64,000 nt of DNA from Actinomycetota bacterium (GCA_021325435.1 JAJPHE010000031.1:1-64000), one strand, 5' to 3'; shown: positions 24,492 to 34,500, numbered from the stretch's first letter. Notes: generated from the letters alone by a model not told the origin. Made by a program: numbers and translations.

Positions 24492-27152
24492 TCAGGCCGA
24501 CACCGGCCCGTCCTCGGCCGACTCCTCGGTGGCGGCCTCCACCACCGACGAGGCGGACACCACCCCGCGAAAGAGGGCCTCGGCGGCCGCCGAGGCCGCC
24601 CGGGCCGTGGCCCGCTGGCTGGCCGTCTGGGAGATCTGGCGCAGCAGGTCGATGAGCTGCTTCACGTTGCGGACGAAGTCGCCGCCGGACATACCCTCGT
24701 CGGAGACGACTTCGTGCAGGGGGCGCCCCGACGCCCAGGCGAAGGCCAGGGCGGCGAAGCCGGGGTCGGGCGGCCTGGTCACCGGCAGGCCGGCCTCCTC
24801 CTCGGCCCGGTTCAGCTCGCGGGCCAGCGCCTCCACCCGCTGACACCGGTCGCGCAGGCCGGGGCGGGGCACGGCCGGGCCCTGATACCCCGCCGGACCT
24901 CGGGTCTCGAAGGTGAACAACGACGCCACCGCCGCCACTCCGGGGGCGTCCAGCTCGTCGAACAGTCCCTCGCGCAGGGACTCGGCGACCAGCAGGTCGG
25001 CCTCGTGATAGATGCGGGCCAGCTGCTCCCCCGCCGGGGTGAGCCCCCACGACTCGACGTAGCCCCACTCCTCGAGGATCCGCAGCACCCGGTCGAACTG
25101 GCGGGCCAACGACTCGGTGCGGCTCCGGATCCGCCGTTCCAGCCGCTCGACGTCGGCCCTCACCCGGTCGGCCCGCTCGGCCGCCCGGAGATGGGTGGCG
25201 AGGTCCGGACACGAGCTCACCTCGTGCTCGATCGGCGGGGGCCCCTCGCCCCGCCGGGGCCGGCGCCGGCCGTCGGGCGGGGGAACCTCGGGGAGGTCGA
25301 GCTGACGGAGGGCGGCGGCGGCCTCGCGCAGGAAGCGGTTGCTCGACGGGTCGTAGGGCAGGGGCAGGGCGATCCGCCCCACCGTCCGGGGCGGGGCGTC
25401 GAGCTCGCGGGCGGACAGCACCACCCGCCGGGTGTCGACGTTGACCCCGGCGATGCGGACCTCTCCCCCGCGGCGCCGACTGGTGGAGACCACGGCCAGC
25501 CGCCCACCCGAGGCGACCCCCGGCACCAGGAGCACGTCGCCGGGGCGCACCCGCTCGAGCGACCTGCTCACCTCCTCGCGGGTGCTCTCCCCTTCGTGCC
25601 GGCCCCGCCGCCTGGCGCTGGCCAGGAGGCGGCGGTACTCGTCGACGTCGCCGAGCTCGCAGGTGGCGGCCCGCCGGGCCTCATCCAGGGAGCGCTGGGC
25701 CCGCTCGAGCTGGGACTCCAGCCGGACCACGTCCCCGTCCGCCCGGTACTGGGCGAAGGACAGGTTCAGCAGGTGGCGGGCGTGGTCGGGCCGGTAGCGC
25801 CGGACCAGGTTGGCCGCCATGTTGTAGGTGGGGCGGAACGACGACGTGAGGGCGTAGGCCCGGGTGGAGGCCAGGCTGGCCACCTGCTCGAAGGGCACGA
25901 ACGGCGACCACAGCACGACGGCATGGCCTTCGTCGTCGATGCCTCGGCGACCGGCCCGCCCGGTGAGCTGGGTGTATTCACCTGGGGTGAGGAACTCGTG
26001 GCGCTCACCGGTGAACTTGGACAGCTTCTCGATCACCACCGAGCGGGCCGGCATGTTGATGCCCAGCGAGAGGGTCTCGGTGGCGAAGACCACCTTGACC
26101 AGAGCACCGGCGAAGCAGGCCTCCACCGCCTCCTTGAACGGGGGCACCATGCCGGCGTGGTGGGCGGCCAGGCCGGCTTCCAGCCCGGTGAGCCAACGGC
26201 CGTAGTCGAGAACCCGCAGGTCGTCGTCGGACAGGGCGGCGACCTTGGCCTCGGCCACGGCGCGGATCTGCTGTCGCTCCTCGGGGCTGGTGAGCCGCAC
26301 GCCTTCCTCGAGGCACTGGCGCACGGCGTCGTCGCAGGCGGCCCGGCTGAAGATGAAGTAGATGGCCGGCAGGATGTCGGCGTCGGAGAGCTCCTCGACC
26401 ACCTCGGTCCGGCGGGGGGTGTAGAGCCGGCCCCGGCGTCGGCCTCGGGGCGCCGGCTGGCGGTGGGAGCGACCGTCGAGGGCGACCGCCTCGGCGTTGG
26501 GCCGCCCGTCAACGAAGGTGGGCAGCAGGTGGATGGCGTCCGACGAGCGGTCCCCCACCATGTAGTGGTTCACCAGGTCGACAGGCCGACGCTCCTCGAT
26601 GATGGCGGCGGTGGAGCCCCGCACCGTCTCGATCCACGAGGCGAACTCCTCGGCGTTCGACACCGTCGCCGACAGGCAGACCAGGCGGACGGACGGGTCG
26701 AGGTGGATGATCACCTCCTCCCAGACCGCCCCCCGGTAGGGGTTCTGGAGGTAGTGCACCTCGTCGAGAACGACGTAGCGCAGGCCGGCGAGAGCCCCCG
26801 ACCCGGCGTAGATCATGTTGCGGAGCACCTCGGTGGTCATGACCACCACCCGGGCGTCCCCGTTGATGGCGTTGTCGCCGGTCAGCAGCCCGACCTCGCC
26901 CGGTCCGTGACGACGGGTGAGGTCTCCGTACTTCTGGTTGCTGAGCGCCTTGAGGGGCGTGGTGTAGAAGGCCTTCCCCCCCTCGGCCAGCGCCTTGGCC
27001 ACCGCGTACTCAGCAACCACCGTCTTGCCCGATCCGGTCGGTGCCGCGACCAGGACCGACCGGCCGGCGTCGAGGGCCTCCACCGCCCGTTCCTGGAACG
27101 GATCCAGGCGGAAGGCGAGCGAGGAGACGAACTGCTCGCGGAACCCAGTCAT
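24492..27152 (-). CDS. helY: Ski2-type DEAD/DEAH-box RNA helicase, HelY-like
   Basis: 886 residues. RecA1 carries the Walker A APTGSGKT (residues 37-44), TTPLKALSNQKYGDL, and DEVHYLQNPYRGAVWEE (DEVH box). RecA2 carries AGMVPPFKEAVEACFAGALVKVVFATETLSLGINMPARSVV and QLTGRAGRRGID. A long helical C-terminal region corresponds to the DSHCT/ratchet part of Mtr4/Ski2 enzymes. Expected to unwind RNA with ATP. The gene order helY-tatC-tatA downstream of pafA matches the arrangement in mycobacteria, which supports the name. Confidence 0.92.
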   Translation of the reverse strand: MTGFREQFVSSLAFRLDPFQERAVEALDAGRSVLVAAPTGSGKTVVAEYAVAKALAEGGKAFYTTPLKALSNQKYGDLTRRHGPGEVGLLTGDNAINGDARVVVMTTEVLRNMIYAGSGALAGLRYVVLDEVHYLQNPYRGAVWEEVIIHLDPSVRLVCLSATVSNAEEFASWIETVRGSTAAIIEERRPVDLVNHYMVGDRSSDAIHLLPTFVDGRPNAEAVALDGRSHRQPAPRGRRRGRLYTPRRTEVVEELSDADILPAIYFIFSRAACDDAVRQCLEEGVRLTSPEERQQIRAVAEAKVAALSDDDLRVLDYGRWLTGLEAGLAAHHAGMVPPFKEAVEACFAGALVKVVFATETLSLGINMPARSVVIEKLSKFTGERHEFLTPGEYTQLTGRAGRRGIDDEGHAVVLWSPFVPFEQVASLASTRAYALTSSFRPTYNMAANLVRRYRPDHARHLLNLSFAQYRADGDVVRLESQLERAQRSLDEARRAATCELGDVDEYRRLLASARRRGRHEGESTREEVSRSLERVRPGDVLLVPGVASGGRLAVVSTSRRRGGEVRIAGVNVDTRRVVLSARELDAPPRTVGRIALPLPYDPSSNRFLREAAAALRQLDLPEVPPPDGRRRPRRGEGPPPIEHEVSSCPDLATHLRAAERADRVRADVERLERRIRSRTESLARQFDRVLRILEEWGYVESWGLTPAGEQLARIYHEADLLVAESLREGLFDELDAPGVAAVASLFTFETRGPAGYQGPAVPRPGLRDRCQRVEALARELNRAEEEAGLPVTRPPDPGFAALAFAWASGRPLHEVVSDEGMSGGDFVRNVKQLIDLLRQISQTASQRATARAASAAAEALFRGVVSASSVVEAATEESAEDGPVSA

Positions 27153-27174
27153 CGCTCCCCCCGTCGCGGGGGCC

Positions 27175-27933
27175 TCACCGCTTGAGCAGCTTCCCGACCA
27201 GAATGGCGGCCTCGTAGAACAGGACCATCGGAATCGCCATGGCCAGCATAGAGAACGGGTCGGAGCTGGGAGTCACCACGGCGGCGAAGGCGAAGATGAT
27301 GACGATGGCCCATCGGCGCCACCGCACCAGGACCGACGGGTGCACCACGCCGGCCACCTCGAGGAACACGAGGACCACGGGGAACTCGAAGGCGACCCCG
27401 AACACCAGCATCAGAAGGACGATGAGCCGCAGGTAGTTGACCGGCGAGTAGATGGCCGACAGCGTCGGGCCGCCGATGGAGGACAGGAAGCGAAGGGCGT
27501 GGGGGAAGGTGAGCCACGCCACCAGACCCCCGAGGCCGAAGAAGACGAGGGACGACAGCACGAACGGGACCGAGTAGCGCTTCTCCTTGGGGTTGAGCCC
27601 GGGGGTGATGAACCGCCACAGCTCCCAGAGCACCACCGGCAGGGCCAGGACCAGCCCGCCGTAGGCGGCGATCTTCAGACGAATCGACAGCGGGTCGAGC
27701 GGGCCGGTCACGTACAGGCGGCAGGCGTGGGGCCGGATGGTCTGGCAGTAGGGGTGCTCGAAGAAGGTGAGGATCGACTCGTAGAAGACGAAGGCGATCA
27801 CCCCGCCGGCCGCCACGGCCAGGATCGAGATGATGAGGCGTCGGCGCAGCTCGGCCAGGTGCTCGGCGAGGGACATCATGCCCTCGGGGTCGGCGGGCGG
27901 GCGCCGGCGCAGGATCCGGATGCGCGTGGCCAT
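27175..27933 (-). CDS. tatC: Twin-arginine translocase subunit TatC
   Basis: 252 residues with six membrane spans. It begins with the conserved cytoplasmic segment SLAEHLAELRRRLIISI, contains the signal-peptide-binding Glu of the LPVVLWELWRFITPGL region, and has KEKRYSVPFVLSS and FAFAAVVTPSSDPFSMLAMAIPMVLFYEAAI at the end, all typical TatC blocks. It is the receptor of the Tat pathway that exports folded proteins with RR signal peptides. It lies 15 bases downstream of the tatA/tatB-like gene. Confidence 0.97.
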   Translation of the reverse strand: MATRIRILRRRPPADPEGMMSLAEHLAELRRRLIISILAVAAGGVIAFVFYESILTFFEHPYCQTIRPHACRLYVTGPLDPLSIRLKIAAYGGLVLALPVVLWELWRFITPGLNPKEKRYSVPFVLSSLVFFGLGGLVAWLTFPHALRFLSSIGGPTLSAIYSPVNYLRLIVLLMLVFGVAFEFPVVLVFLEVAGVVHPSVLVRWRRWAIVIIFAFAAVVTPSSDPFSMLAMAIPMVLFYEAAILVGKLLKR

Positions 27934-27948
27934 GTCAGGAGGCGGCGA

Positions 27949-28323
27949 TCAGTTCAGGCTGGGATCCCCCGGCGGCGGAATCCCCAGGTCGCCGTCGGGG
28001 ATGAGGGGGCGGCTGGGCGGAGCCGGACCGCCGAGGGTGGTGGTGGAGGTGGATCCAGGGGTGGTGGCCGCCGCGCCACCGACGGCCCCGAGGGTGGCTC
28101 CCCGCCACGAGTCGGCCGTGGCCCGCAGCTCCTGGATGGGGCTGGCCAGGTCGCTGCCCTCGAAGGCCTGGCGGACCTCGTCCTGCAGACCCGAGGTGAC
28201 CCGGCGGAACTCGGCGATCATCCGGCCGGCGGCGCGGGCCGCCCCGGGAAGCTTCTCCGGACCCAGCACGATGAGAGCGATCGCCAGGAGCATCAAAAAC
28301 TTCGGCGATATGAGGCCGCCCAC
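27949..28323 (-). CDS. Tat translocase TatA/TatB-like subunit
   Basis: 124 residues. A short N-terminal membrane helix [47 protein letters not shown] has the FG/LGP hinge followed by an amphipathic helix, the TatA/TatB plan. The conserved GPEKLP with Glu and the length over 100 residues favour TatB; the lone copy next to tatC leaves TatA possible. The tail is Pro/Gly/Thr-rich and probably disordered. Located directly before tatC. Confidence 0.88.
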   Translation of the reverse strand: MGGLISPKFLMLLAIALIVLGPEKLPGAARAAGRMIAEFRRVTSGLQDEVRQAFEGSDLASPIQELRATADSWRGATLGAVGGAAATTPGSTSTTTLGGPAPPSRPLIPDGDLGIPPPGDPSLN

Positions 28324-28378
28324 GAATCTTCAGTCTACCGACGGCCGGGTGCGGGTCGACGCCCGCGGGGAGGCGGTT

Positions 28379-28723
28379 CTAGGTGAACTCGCCGGGGCGC
28401 ACGTCCGCCGTGGCCCGCTCCAACCAGCCCTCCTGGCTGAGAAGGAAATGGAACTCGAGCAGGTCGTCCCAGGTCAGGCTGGGACCCAGGTGCACCTCGT
28501 CGAGCTCGGCCGGCAGCTGCCAGACCCGCAGGGCGACGCCGGAGCTGACGAGGACGTCGACGACCCGGCTCTCGGTGGGCTTGGCGACCATGAGGCGGCA
28601 GACCGGGCACCGGAACGTGTACGACGCCTGGGTGGTGGTCGCGCACATCATCACCTGAACCTGCGATGGTGTGAGCTCCACATCCCCGCAGTCTGGGCAG
28701 CTCGCCCGGATCGTCGCAGCCAC
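28379..28723 (-). CDS. Small protein with two C-x2-C zinc motifs, 114 aa
   Basis: The start is GTG 28723, supported by GAAGGAGGATTCC; the longer track start is rejected. The sequence VAATIRASCPDCGDVELTPSQVQVMMCATTTQASYTFRCPVCRLMVAKP has two Cys pairs forming a zinc ribbon. It is followed by ALRVWQLPAELDEVHLGPSLTWDDLLEFHFLLSQEGWLERA. The function is unknown. It lies between the signal peptidase and tat genes. The 156 bases to lepB contain no recognised gene. Confidence 0.7.
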   Translation of the reverse strand: MAATIRASCPDCGDVELTPSQVQVMMCATTTQASYTFRCPVCRLMVAKPTESRVVDVLVSSGVALRVWQLPAELDEVHLGPSLTWDDLLEFHFLLSQEGWLERATADVRPGEFT

Positions 28724-28879
28724 GGAATCCTCCTTCACCTGCCTGCACCCAATGCATCGGCTGTTGGACGCCCGCGGTTGAGGGGTCAGCGAGGAGAAAT
28801 GACCGACTCCGACGGGGTGTTTGCCTGGCCGGCCTGTCATGACTAGACCGTCCACCTCGGCCCCGGAGGCCGGGCTCAG

Positions 28880-29506
28880 CTACAACAAGCCGAGGCGCGA
28901 CAGGGGCCACACCCGCACAAAGGCCCGTCCTACCAGGAGCTTCTCGTCTATGGCGCCGAAGAACCGGCTGTCCTTGGAGTCGGTGCGGTTGTCCCCCAGC
29001 AGGAAGTAGCGGCCTTTCGGCACGACTTGCTTGGGCAGCAGGGTGGTCACCGTTCCCCGGGGCAGGTAGGGCTCGTTGAGCACCTTGCCGTTTATGTAGA
29101 CCCGGCCACCGATGGCCTCGATGGTGTCGCCGGGCAGGCCGATCACCCGTTTGATCAGATCGTCGATGTTGGGTCCGGCCGACTCACCGGGCGGCAGGGT
29201 GAAGACCACGATGTCGCCTCGGTGCACCGGGTGGAAGTTGTAGGCCAGCTTGTTGACGAACACCCGGTCACCGATCATCAGCGTCGGCTCCATCGACGCC
29301 GAGGGGATGAAGAACGTCTGGAGGACGAAGGTCTTGACCAGGAAGGCGGCGGCCAGGGCGGCGACGATGACCAAGACCCACTCGGCCGGGCCTCTCCACC
29401 ACGACCTCGGGGGGGCCTCGCCTGCGGGCGACACGGCCGGCGCCGGCGCCCCGGGGTCGGGCAACGCGGCAGCCGGACCGTGACGGTAGTCGTCGGGCTC
29501 GGACAC
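28880..29506 (-). CDS. lepB: Type I signal peptidase
   Basis: 208 residues. One N-terminal membrane anchor (VLVIVAALAAAFLVKTFVLQTFFIP) is followed by SASMEPTLMIGDRVFVNKL with the catalytic Ser. KRVIGLPGDTIE carries the catalytic Lys, and GDNRTDSKDSRFFGAI is box E. It removes signal peptides from exported proteins on the outer face of the membrane. In mycobacteria the corresponding position after pafA is taken by pafB/pafC; here it is a signal peptidase. Confidence 0.97.
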   Translation of the reverse strand: MSEPDDYRHGPAAALPDPGAPAPAVSPAGEAPPRSWWRGPAEWVLVIVAALAAAFLVKTFVLQTFFIPSASMEPTLMIGDRVFVNKLAYNFHPVHRGDIVVFTLPPGESAGPNIDDLIKRVIGLPGDTIEAIGGRVYINGKVLNEPYLPRGTVTTLLPKQVVPKGRYFLLGDNRTDSKDSRFFGAIDEKLLVGRAFVRVWPLSRLGLL

Positions 29507-29549
29507 GATCGGGGGAGGCTAGTTGCCCGGTGCCGTCCGGGGGGGACCG

Positions 29550-30908
29550 CTAGAGGCTGGCGATCAGCTTCTCGACCCGCTCGTCATGGGCTTTGAAGGG
29601 GTCCTTGCACAACACCGTGCGTTGGGCCTGGTCGTTGAGCTTGAGGTGAACCCAGTCGACGGTGAAGTCGCGCCGGCGCTCCTTGGCCCGCTTGATGAAC
29701 TCGCCCCGCAGGCGGGCCCGGGTGGTCTGGGGGGGCGAGTCGACGGCGGTCTGGATGGCCTCGTCCGTGCACATCCGATCCACCAGGCCACGGTCCTGCA
29801 ACCGGTAGAACAGGCCGCGGTCGCGGCTCACGTCGTGGTACTGCAGGTCCATCAGTGCCACCCGGGGATGGGTCAGGGGCAGGCTGTTGCGCTCGCGGTA
29901 GGCCTCGATGAGGCGGTGCTTGATGACCCAGTCGCACTCGCGCTCGAGACTGGTCGGGTCCTTCTCGATGCCCTTGAGGCAGTGTTCCCACATGTCGAGG
30001 GCCTGCTCCTCGAGGGGTGACAGGCCCCGCTGGTCGCGGTAGCGGATGGCCCGGCCCAGGTACTCCGACTGGATGTCGAGGGCGCTGGCCTCGCGGCCGT
30101 TGGCCAGACGGACCTTGCGCTTGCAGGTGGGATCGTGGCTGATCTCGCGGATGGCCCGGATGGGGTTCTCGAGGGTCATGTCGCGCAGCACGACACCGGG
30201 GTCCTCGAGCATGCGCAGCAAGATGCTGGTGGCGCCGATCTTCAGGAAGGTGGCGTACTCGCTCATGTTGGAGTCGCCGACGATCACGTGCAGGCGGCGG
30301 AACCTCTCGGCGTCGGCGTGGGGCTCGTCTCGGGTGTTGATGATCGGTCGACTCCGGGTGGTGGCCGAGGAGACGCCCTCCCAGATGTGCTCGGCCCGCT
30401 GGCTGATGCAGTAGACCGCCCCTCGAGCGGTCTGGAGGACCTTGCCGGCCCCGGCGTAGATCTGCCGGCTCACGAAGAACGGGATCAGGACCTCGGCGTA
30501 ATGCCCGAAATCGTCCCGTCGGCTGGTCAGGTAGTTCTCGTGGCACCCGTAGGAGTTCCCAGCCGAGTCGGTGTTGTTCTTGAACAGGTGGATGACTCCC
30601 CGGATCCCCTCCTCGCGCAAGCGCTGCTCGGCCGACAACAGGAGGTTCTCGAGGATCCTCTCCCCCGCCTTGTCGTGGGCCACCAGGTCGGCGATCGAGT
30701 CACATTCGGGCGTGGCGTACTCGGGGTGGCTGCCCACGTCGAGGTAGAGCCGGGCGCCGTTCTCGAGGAAGACGTTGCTGGACCGGCCCCAGCTCACCAC
30801 CCTTCGGAACAGGTAGCGGGCGACCTCGTCGGGGCTGAGCCGGCGCTGGCCCCGGAGCGTGCAGGTGACGCCATACTCGTTCTCGAGGCCGAATATGCGC
30901 CGATCCAT
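29550..30908 (-). CDS. pafA: Pup--protein ligase
   Basis: 452 residues from ATG 30908 ([16 protein letters not shown]), the same length as mycobacterial PafA; the longer track start is not used. The FGLENEYG motif with its metal-binding Glu, the [20 protein letters not shown] region, [40 protein letters not shown], and [19 protein letters not shown] are PafA/Dop superfamily signatures. It uses ATP to join the C-terminal Glu of Pup to target lysines, marking proteins for the proteasome. It is divergent from the small DUF2007-like gene, with only 34 bases between starts. Confidence 0.97.
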   Translation of the reverse strand: MDRRIFGLENEYGVTCTLRGQRRLSPDEVARYLFRRVVSWGRSSNVFLENGARLYLDVGSHPEYATPECDSIADLVAHDKAGERILENLLLSAEQRLREEGIRGVIHLFKNNTDSAGNSYGCHENYLTSRRDDFGHYAEVLIPFFVSRQIYAGAGKVLQTARGAVYCISQRAEHIWEGVSSATTRSRPIINTRDEPHADAERFRRLHVIVGDSNMSEYATFLKIGATSILLRMLEDPGVVLRDMTLENPIRAIREISHDPTCKRKVRLANGREASALDIQSEYLGRAIRYRDQRGLSPLEEQALDMWEHCLKGIEKDPTSLERECDWVIKHRLIEAYRERNSLPLTHPRVALMDLQYHDVSRDRGLFYRLQDRGLVDRMCTDEAIQTAVDSPPQTTRARLRGEFIKRAKERRRDFTVDWVHLKLNDQAQRTVLCKDPFKAHDERVEKLIASL

Positions 30909-30942
30909 TTGCAGCAACGGTACCGTTCCGGTGGTGAAGCCG

Positions 30943-31290
30943 ATGCGAATGGTGCATCTGACCACCGCGTCGAGCATGTTCCATGCCCGGGTGGTGGCCG
31001 CCCGCCTGGGGGCCGACGGCATCCTGACCGAGCTGCGCGGTCCGGGCTCGACCTATCCGGTGGGCGGGGTGGTCGAGGTCCTGGTGGCCTCGGACGACGA
31101 GGACGCCGCCCGCCAGCTGCTGTCGGCCGACGAGACCGAGGCGGCTCTGGCCGACCAGGTCGACTCGGCCATGGGGGCGGCGCCCTTCGAGTTGGCGGCG
31201 GTGGCCAGGCAACGGTGGGTGGCGCTGCTCACCCTGGCTCTGGCGCTGGCCCTGGTGTGGGCCGGCCTCGCCGCCCACGCCTTTTCCTAG
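30943..31290 (+). CDS. DUF2007-like protein with C-terminal membrane helix
   Basis: 115 residues from ATG 30943 (the track start at 30859 overlaps pafA); ATG 30949 is an alternative. [53 protein letters not shown] is the small DUF2007 signal-transducing fold, followed by a hydrophobic segment near the end ([24 protein letters not shown]). A cytoplasmic domain tethered to the membrane is likely. It sits between prcA and pafA on the opposite strand and may be unrelated to the proteasome. Confidence 0.7.
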   Translation: MRMVHLTTASSMFHARVVAARLGADGILTELRGPGSTYPVGGVVEVLVASDDEDAARQLLSADETEAALADQVDSAMGAAPFELAAVARQRWVALLTLALALALVWAGLAAHAFS

Positions 31291-31308
31291 GCGGCTGGCC
31301 GGGGGCGG

Positions 31309-31992
31309 CTACGAGGCGCCCAGGAGCTCGGCCAGCTCGGCGTCCTCGATACGACGGAACGCCCGCCGGCCGTTGGCCCGTGACAGCTCGGCCACCTCGA
31401 GCTCCTCCGGAACGAGGGTGCGCTCGGAGCCGGCCAGCCCCGCCACCGCCCGACCGAGGGCGTCGCCCCGGGAGAGCCCCGGCTGCCAGCTGGCCCCCAA
31501 GCGCTCGGAGATGGCCTCCGCCTCCCCGCCGAGCACGGTGAAGCGCTCCTCGTCGACCACGCTCCCGTCGTAGAGGATGTGGTAGAGCCGGTCGTCGGCG
31601 GCGTCGCTGCCCACCTCGGCGACGAGGATCTCCACCTCGAGCGGCTTCATCTCGTGGGTGAAGACCTGACCGAGGAACTGGGCATACACGTTGGCGAGCG
31701 ACCGGGCGTCCACGTCCTCGCGGCTGTAGGCGTACCCCTTGGTGTCGGCATGACGGACGCCGGCCACCCGCAGCTGGTCGAACTCGTTGTAGCGGCCGAC
31801 GCCGGCGAACGCGATGCGGTCGTAGATCTCGCTGACCTTGTGCAGGGTGCGGGAGGTGTTCTCGGCGACGATCAGGATGCCCTGGTCGTAGACGATGCCT
31901 ACCAGCGACCGTCCCCGGGCGATGCCCTTGCGGGCGTAGTCGGCCCGGTCCTTCATCACCTGCTCGGGTGCCACGTAGAAGGGCATGCTCAC
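31309..31992 (-). CDS. prcA: Proteasome alpha subunit
   Basis: 227 residues from GTG 31992, overlapping the prcB stop as [78 protein letters not shown] is the alpha-subunit N-terminus that forms the gate and outer ring. No catalytic Thr is present, as expected. It assembles with PrcB into the 20S core in the cytoplasm. Confidence 0.97.
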   Translation of the reverse strand: MSMPFYVAPEQVMKDRADYARKGIARGRSLVGIVYDQGILIVAENTSRTLHKVSEIYDRIAFAGVGRYNEFDQLRVAGVRHADTKGYAYSREDVDARSLANVYAQFLGQVFTHEMKPLEVEILVAEVGSDAADDRLYHILYDGSVVDEERFTVLGGEAEAISERLGASWQPGLSRGDALGRAVAGLAGSERTLVPEELEVAELSRANGRRAFRRIEDAELAELLGAS

Positions 31993-32786
31993 CGGGGCTG
32001 ACCTCCAGCGGTGCGGCGCTCGATCAGCTCACGGAACCTCTCGGCGACCTCCTCGTCGGGCACCCGCTCGAATCCCTCGGCCGTGATCGTCGCCACGGTC
32101 GGGTAGATGCCCCGCACCACGTCGGGGCCGCCGGTGGCGGCGTCCTCCTCAGCCGCTTCGTACAGCGCCTGGATGGCCACCTCGATGGCCTCGCTGCGGC
32201 TAAGCCCGTCGCGGAAGAACAACTTGATGGCGGTGCGGGCGTCGCGGCCGCCGGAACCGGTGGCGTGGAAATCGGCTTCCTCGTAACGGCCGCCGGTGAC
32301 GTCGTAGGTGAAGATGCGGCCGGCCTGGCGGCGCACGTCGTAACCGGCGAAGAGGGGAACGACGGCGAGGCCTTGCATGGCCATCGGCAGGTTCGAGCGG
32401 ATCATCTGGCTCAGCTGGTTGGCCTCGCCTTCGAGGGACAGGGCCAGGCCCTCCACCTTCTCGTAGTGCTCGAGCTGGGTCTGGAACAGCTTCACCATCT
32501 CGATGGCCGGCCCGGCCGCCCCGGCTATCGAGACTCCGGAATGGCGGTCGGCCGGGAAGACCTTCTCGATCGAGCGGTGGGCGATCGAATAGCCCTCGGT
32601 CGCCCGGCGGTCACCCGCCATGACGACCCCGTCGACGTAGCGGAGGGCGACGACAGTCGTGCCGTGGCGCACGTCGCCCAGGGGACCCGGCGTGGCCGGG
32701 GCGGCGGACGATTGACCCAACCGGGTCAGGAGCTCGGTGAAGCTGGGTCCGGGGTCTTCGGCGCTCCCGAACATGGGGAGCGTCAT
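31989..32786 (-). CDS. prcB: Proteasome beta subunit
   Basis: 265 residues. A propeptide of about 42 residues ends at [37 protein letters not shown], where autocleavage would expose the catalytic Thr 43. The Asp in GDRRAT and the Lys in SIEKVF complete the usual catalytic set. [18 protein letters not shown] and the [14 protein letters not shown] segment are typical. It is the peptidase ring of the 20S core. It lies 19 bases after the pup stop. Confidence 0.97.
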   Translation of the reverse strand: MTLPMFGSAEDPGPSFTELLTRLGQSSAAPATPGPLGDVRHGTTVVALRYVDGVVMAGDRRATEGYSIAHRSIEKVFPADRHSGVSIAGAAGPAIEMVKLFQTQLEHYEKVEGLALSLEGEANQLSQMIRSNLPMAMQGLAVVPLFAGYDVRRQAGRIFTYDVTGGRYEEADFHATGSGGRDARTAIKLFFRDGLSRSEAIEVAIQALYEAAEEDAATGGPDVVRGIYPTVATITAEGFERVPDEEVAERFRELIERRTAGGQPR

Positions 32787-32805
32787 AGGGCCTCGCCGAC
32801 CGCCA

Positions 32806-33000
32806 CTACTCGCCGCCCTTCTGGACGTAGTTGCGCACGAACTCCTCGGCGTTGTCCTCCAGGACCTCGTCGATCTCGTCCAGCAGGTCGTCCAGCTCGG
32901 CCTTGAGCTTCTCGCCCTTGTCGGTGGACGGGGGTGCCTCCTCGACGACCTCCTCGGTCCTCGCCGGCGCCTGCTTCTTCTTCAGCTCTCTCTCGGCCAT
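32806..33000 (-). CDS. pup: Prokaryotic ubiquitin-like protein Pup
   Basis: 64 residues from ATG 33000, chosen over GTG 33006 because AGGAGA is then 8 bases away; mycobacterial Pup is also 64 residues. The charged N-terminal half is disordered ([29 protein letters not shown]). The helical ARC/Mpa-binding half [34 protein letters not shown] ends in GGE, not GGQ. The tail is therefore ready for ligation without deamidation. Located between dop and prcB. Confidence 0.97.
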   Translation of the reverse strand: MAERELKKKQAPARTEEVVEEAPPSTDKGEKLKAELDDLLDEIDEVLEDNAEEFVRNYVQKGGE

Positions 33001-33012
33001 CTCCACGCTCTC

Positions 33013-34500
33013 CTATGAGCCCAGTCGCTCCAACAACTCGGCGGGGCTCGAACATCCCTCGAGCAGACTATCGACGTGAGCAGCGGTTCCTCTGAGCGGC
33101 TCCATCATGGGGACGCGGCGCAGCGGGTCCGAGCCCAGGTCGAAGACCAGCGAGTCCCAGTTGGCGGCGGCGATCGACGACGCCCACCGCTGAAGGCAGC
33201 GCCCACGGAAGTAGGCCCGGGTGTCGGGCGGCGGCTCGGTGACGGCGGTCACCACCTCTTCGTCGGTGGTGAGCCGCTCCATGCTCAGCCGACCGAAAAG
33301 CGACTTGTCCGGGCGCACGTCGTGGTACTGAAGGTCCATGGCCGCCATCCGGGGATCGTCCCAGCCGATCCCGTGGCGCTCGCGGTAGGCGTCCAGTAGC
33401 TGGTACTTGGCCACCCAGTCGAGCTGATCGGCCAGCGACATGGGGTCCGACTCGAGGGCGGTCAGGACCGTGTCCCATCGCCGGAGGACCTCCATTCCGG
33501 CCTCGTGGCCGCCGAGCACCTCGAGGCCCCGATCCTCGGCGTACTTGCGGGCCAGGTCGTGCAGCTCCCATTGAATGCCAAGGGCGGTGATGGTGGACCC
33601 CGACGCCAGCTCGAGGGGCTGGCGCAGGGTCATGTCGTAGGACACCCGCCGCATGGCCTGGACCGGGGCCGCCAGGGTGAAGTCGTGCTCGGCCAGCCAG
33701 TCGTCCTCGATCATGGCCAACAGCAGGGCGGTGGACCCGACCTTCAGGAAGGTGGCGACCTCGGCGAGGTTGGCGTCACCCACGATGACGTGCAGGCGGC
33801 GGTACTTCTGGGCGTCGGCATGGGGCTCGTCACGAGTGTTGACGATGGGCCGCTTCAGCGTGGTCTCGAGTCCGACCTCCTCCTCGAAGAAGTCGGCCCG
33901 CTGGCCGAGCTGGTAGGGCACGGGCGGGGCCCCGGCCGCCTCCGTTCCCACCTTGCCGGCGCCGGTGAAGATCTGGCGGGTGACGAAGAACGGGATCACG
34001 TGCTGGACGATCCGGGCAAAAGGAACCGACCGGTCAACCAGGTAGTTCTCGTGGGTGCCGTACGAGTTGCCCTTGCGGTCCGAGTTGTTCTTGTACACCA
34101 CGATGGCCTGAGGCGGGGGCAGGATCTGGGCCGCCGCTCGCATCGAGCGGGCCAGGATCAGCTCCCCGGCCTTGTCGTAGAGGACCACCTGGCGGGCGGT
34201 GGCGCACTCGGGGGTGGAGTACTCGGGGTGGGCGTGGTCGACGTAGTAACGGGCCCCGTTGGTGAGCACCGTGTTGACCAGGTTGGTCTCCACCTCGGGC
34301 GGGGCCGAGCCTTCACGGGCGAAACCCCGGGCGTCGTTGCCGGGCGCCTCGTCCTCGAAGTCCCACCCCACCTTGCGCTGGACCTCGGCGACGTAAGCGT
34401 TGATCAGGGCCGAAGAAGCGGCGATGGGGTTGGACTCCCCTCCCCCGCGCAGCATGATCCCGTACTCGGTCTCGATTCCGCAGACCTTCGGGATGGCCAT
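33013..34500 (-). CDS. dop: Dop, Pup deamidase/depupylase
   Basis: 495 residues; MAIPKVCGIETEYGIMLRGGGESNPIAASSALINAYV is the Dop N-terminus with the ETEYG metal-binding Glu. It includes a longer segment after it (GWDFEDEAPGNDARGFAREG), the Dop-specific loop absent from PafA. Other shared signatures are [59 protein letters not shown] and [18 protein letters not shown]. As Pup here already ends in Glu, the likely main job is removing Pup from substrates. Confidence 0.96.
   Translation of the reverse strand: MAIPKVCGIETEYGIMLRGGGESNPIAASSALINAYVAEVQRKVGWDFEDEAPGNDARGFAREGSAPPEVETNLVNTVLTNGARYYVDHAHPEYSTPECATARQVVLYDKAGELILARSMRAAAQILPPPQAIVVYKNNSDRKGNSYGTHENYLVDRSVPFARIVQHVIPFFVTRQIFTGAGKVGTEAAGAPPVPYQLGQRADFFEEEVGLETTLKRPIVNTRDEPHADAQKYRRLHVIVGDANLAEVATFLKVGSTALLLAMIEDDWLAEHDFTLAAPVQAMRRVSYDMTLRQPLELASGSTITALGIQWELHDLARKYAEDRGLEVLGGHEAGMEVLRRWDTVLTALESDPMSLADQLDWVAKYQLLDAYRERHGIGWDDPRMAAMDLQYHDVRPDKSLFGRLSMERLTTDEEVVTAVTEPPPDTRAYFRGRCLQRWASSIAAANWDSLVFDLGSDPLRRVPMMEPLRGTAAHVDSLLEGCSSPAELLERLGS

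Noticed and set aside
23454-27185. 1,243-residue plus-strand ORF
   Set aside because: It is antisense to the dehydrogenase and HelY genes, with His/Gly/Pro-rich composition typical of shadows in GC-rich DNA.
32806-33000. Pup as truncated or mutated because it lacks GGQ
   Set aside because: GGE is a known natural ending in many actinobacteria; length and helix region are complete.
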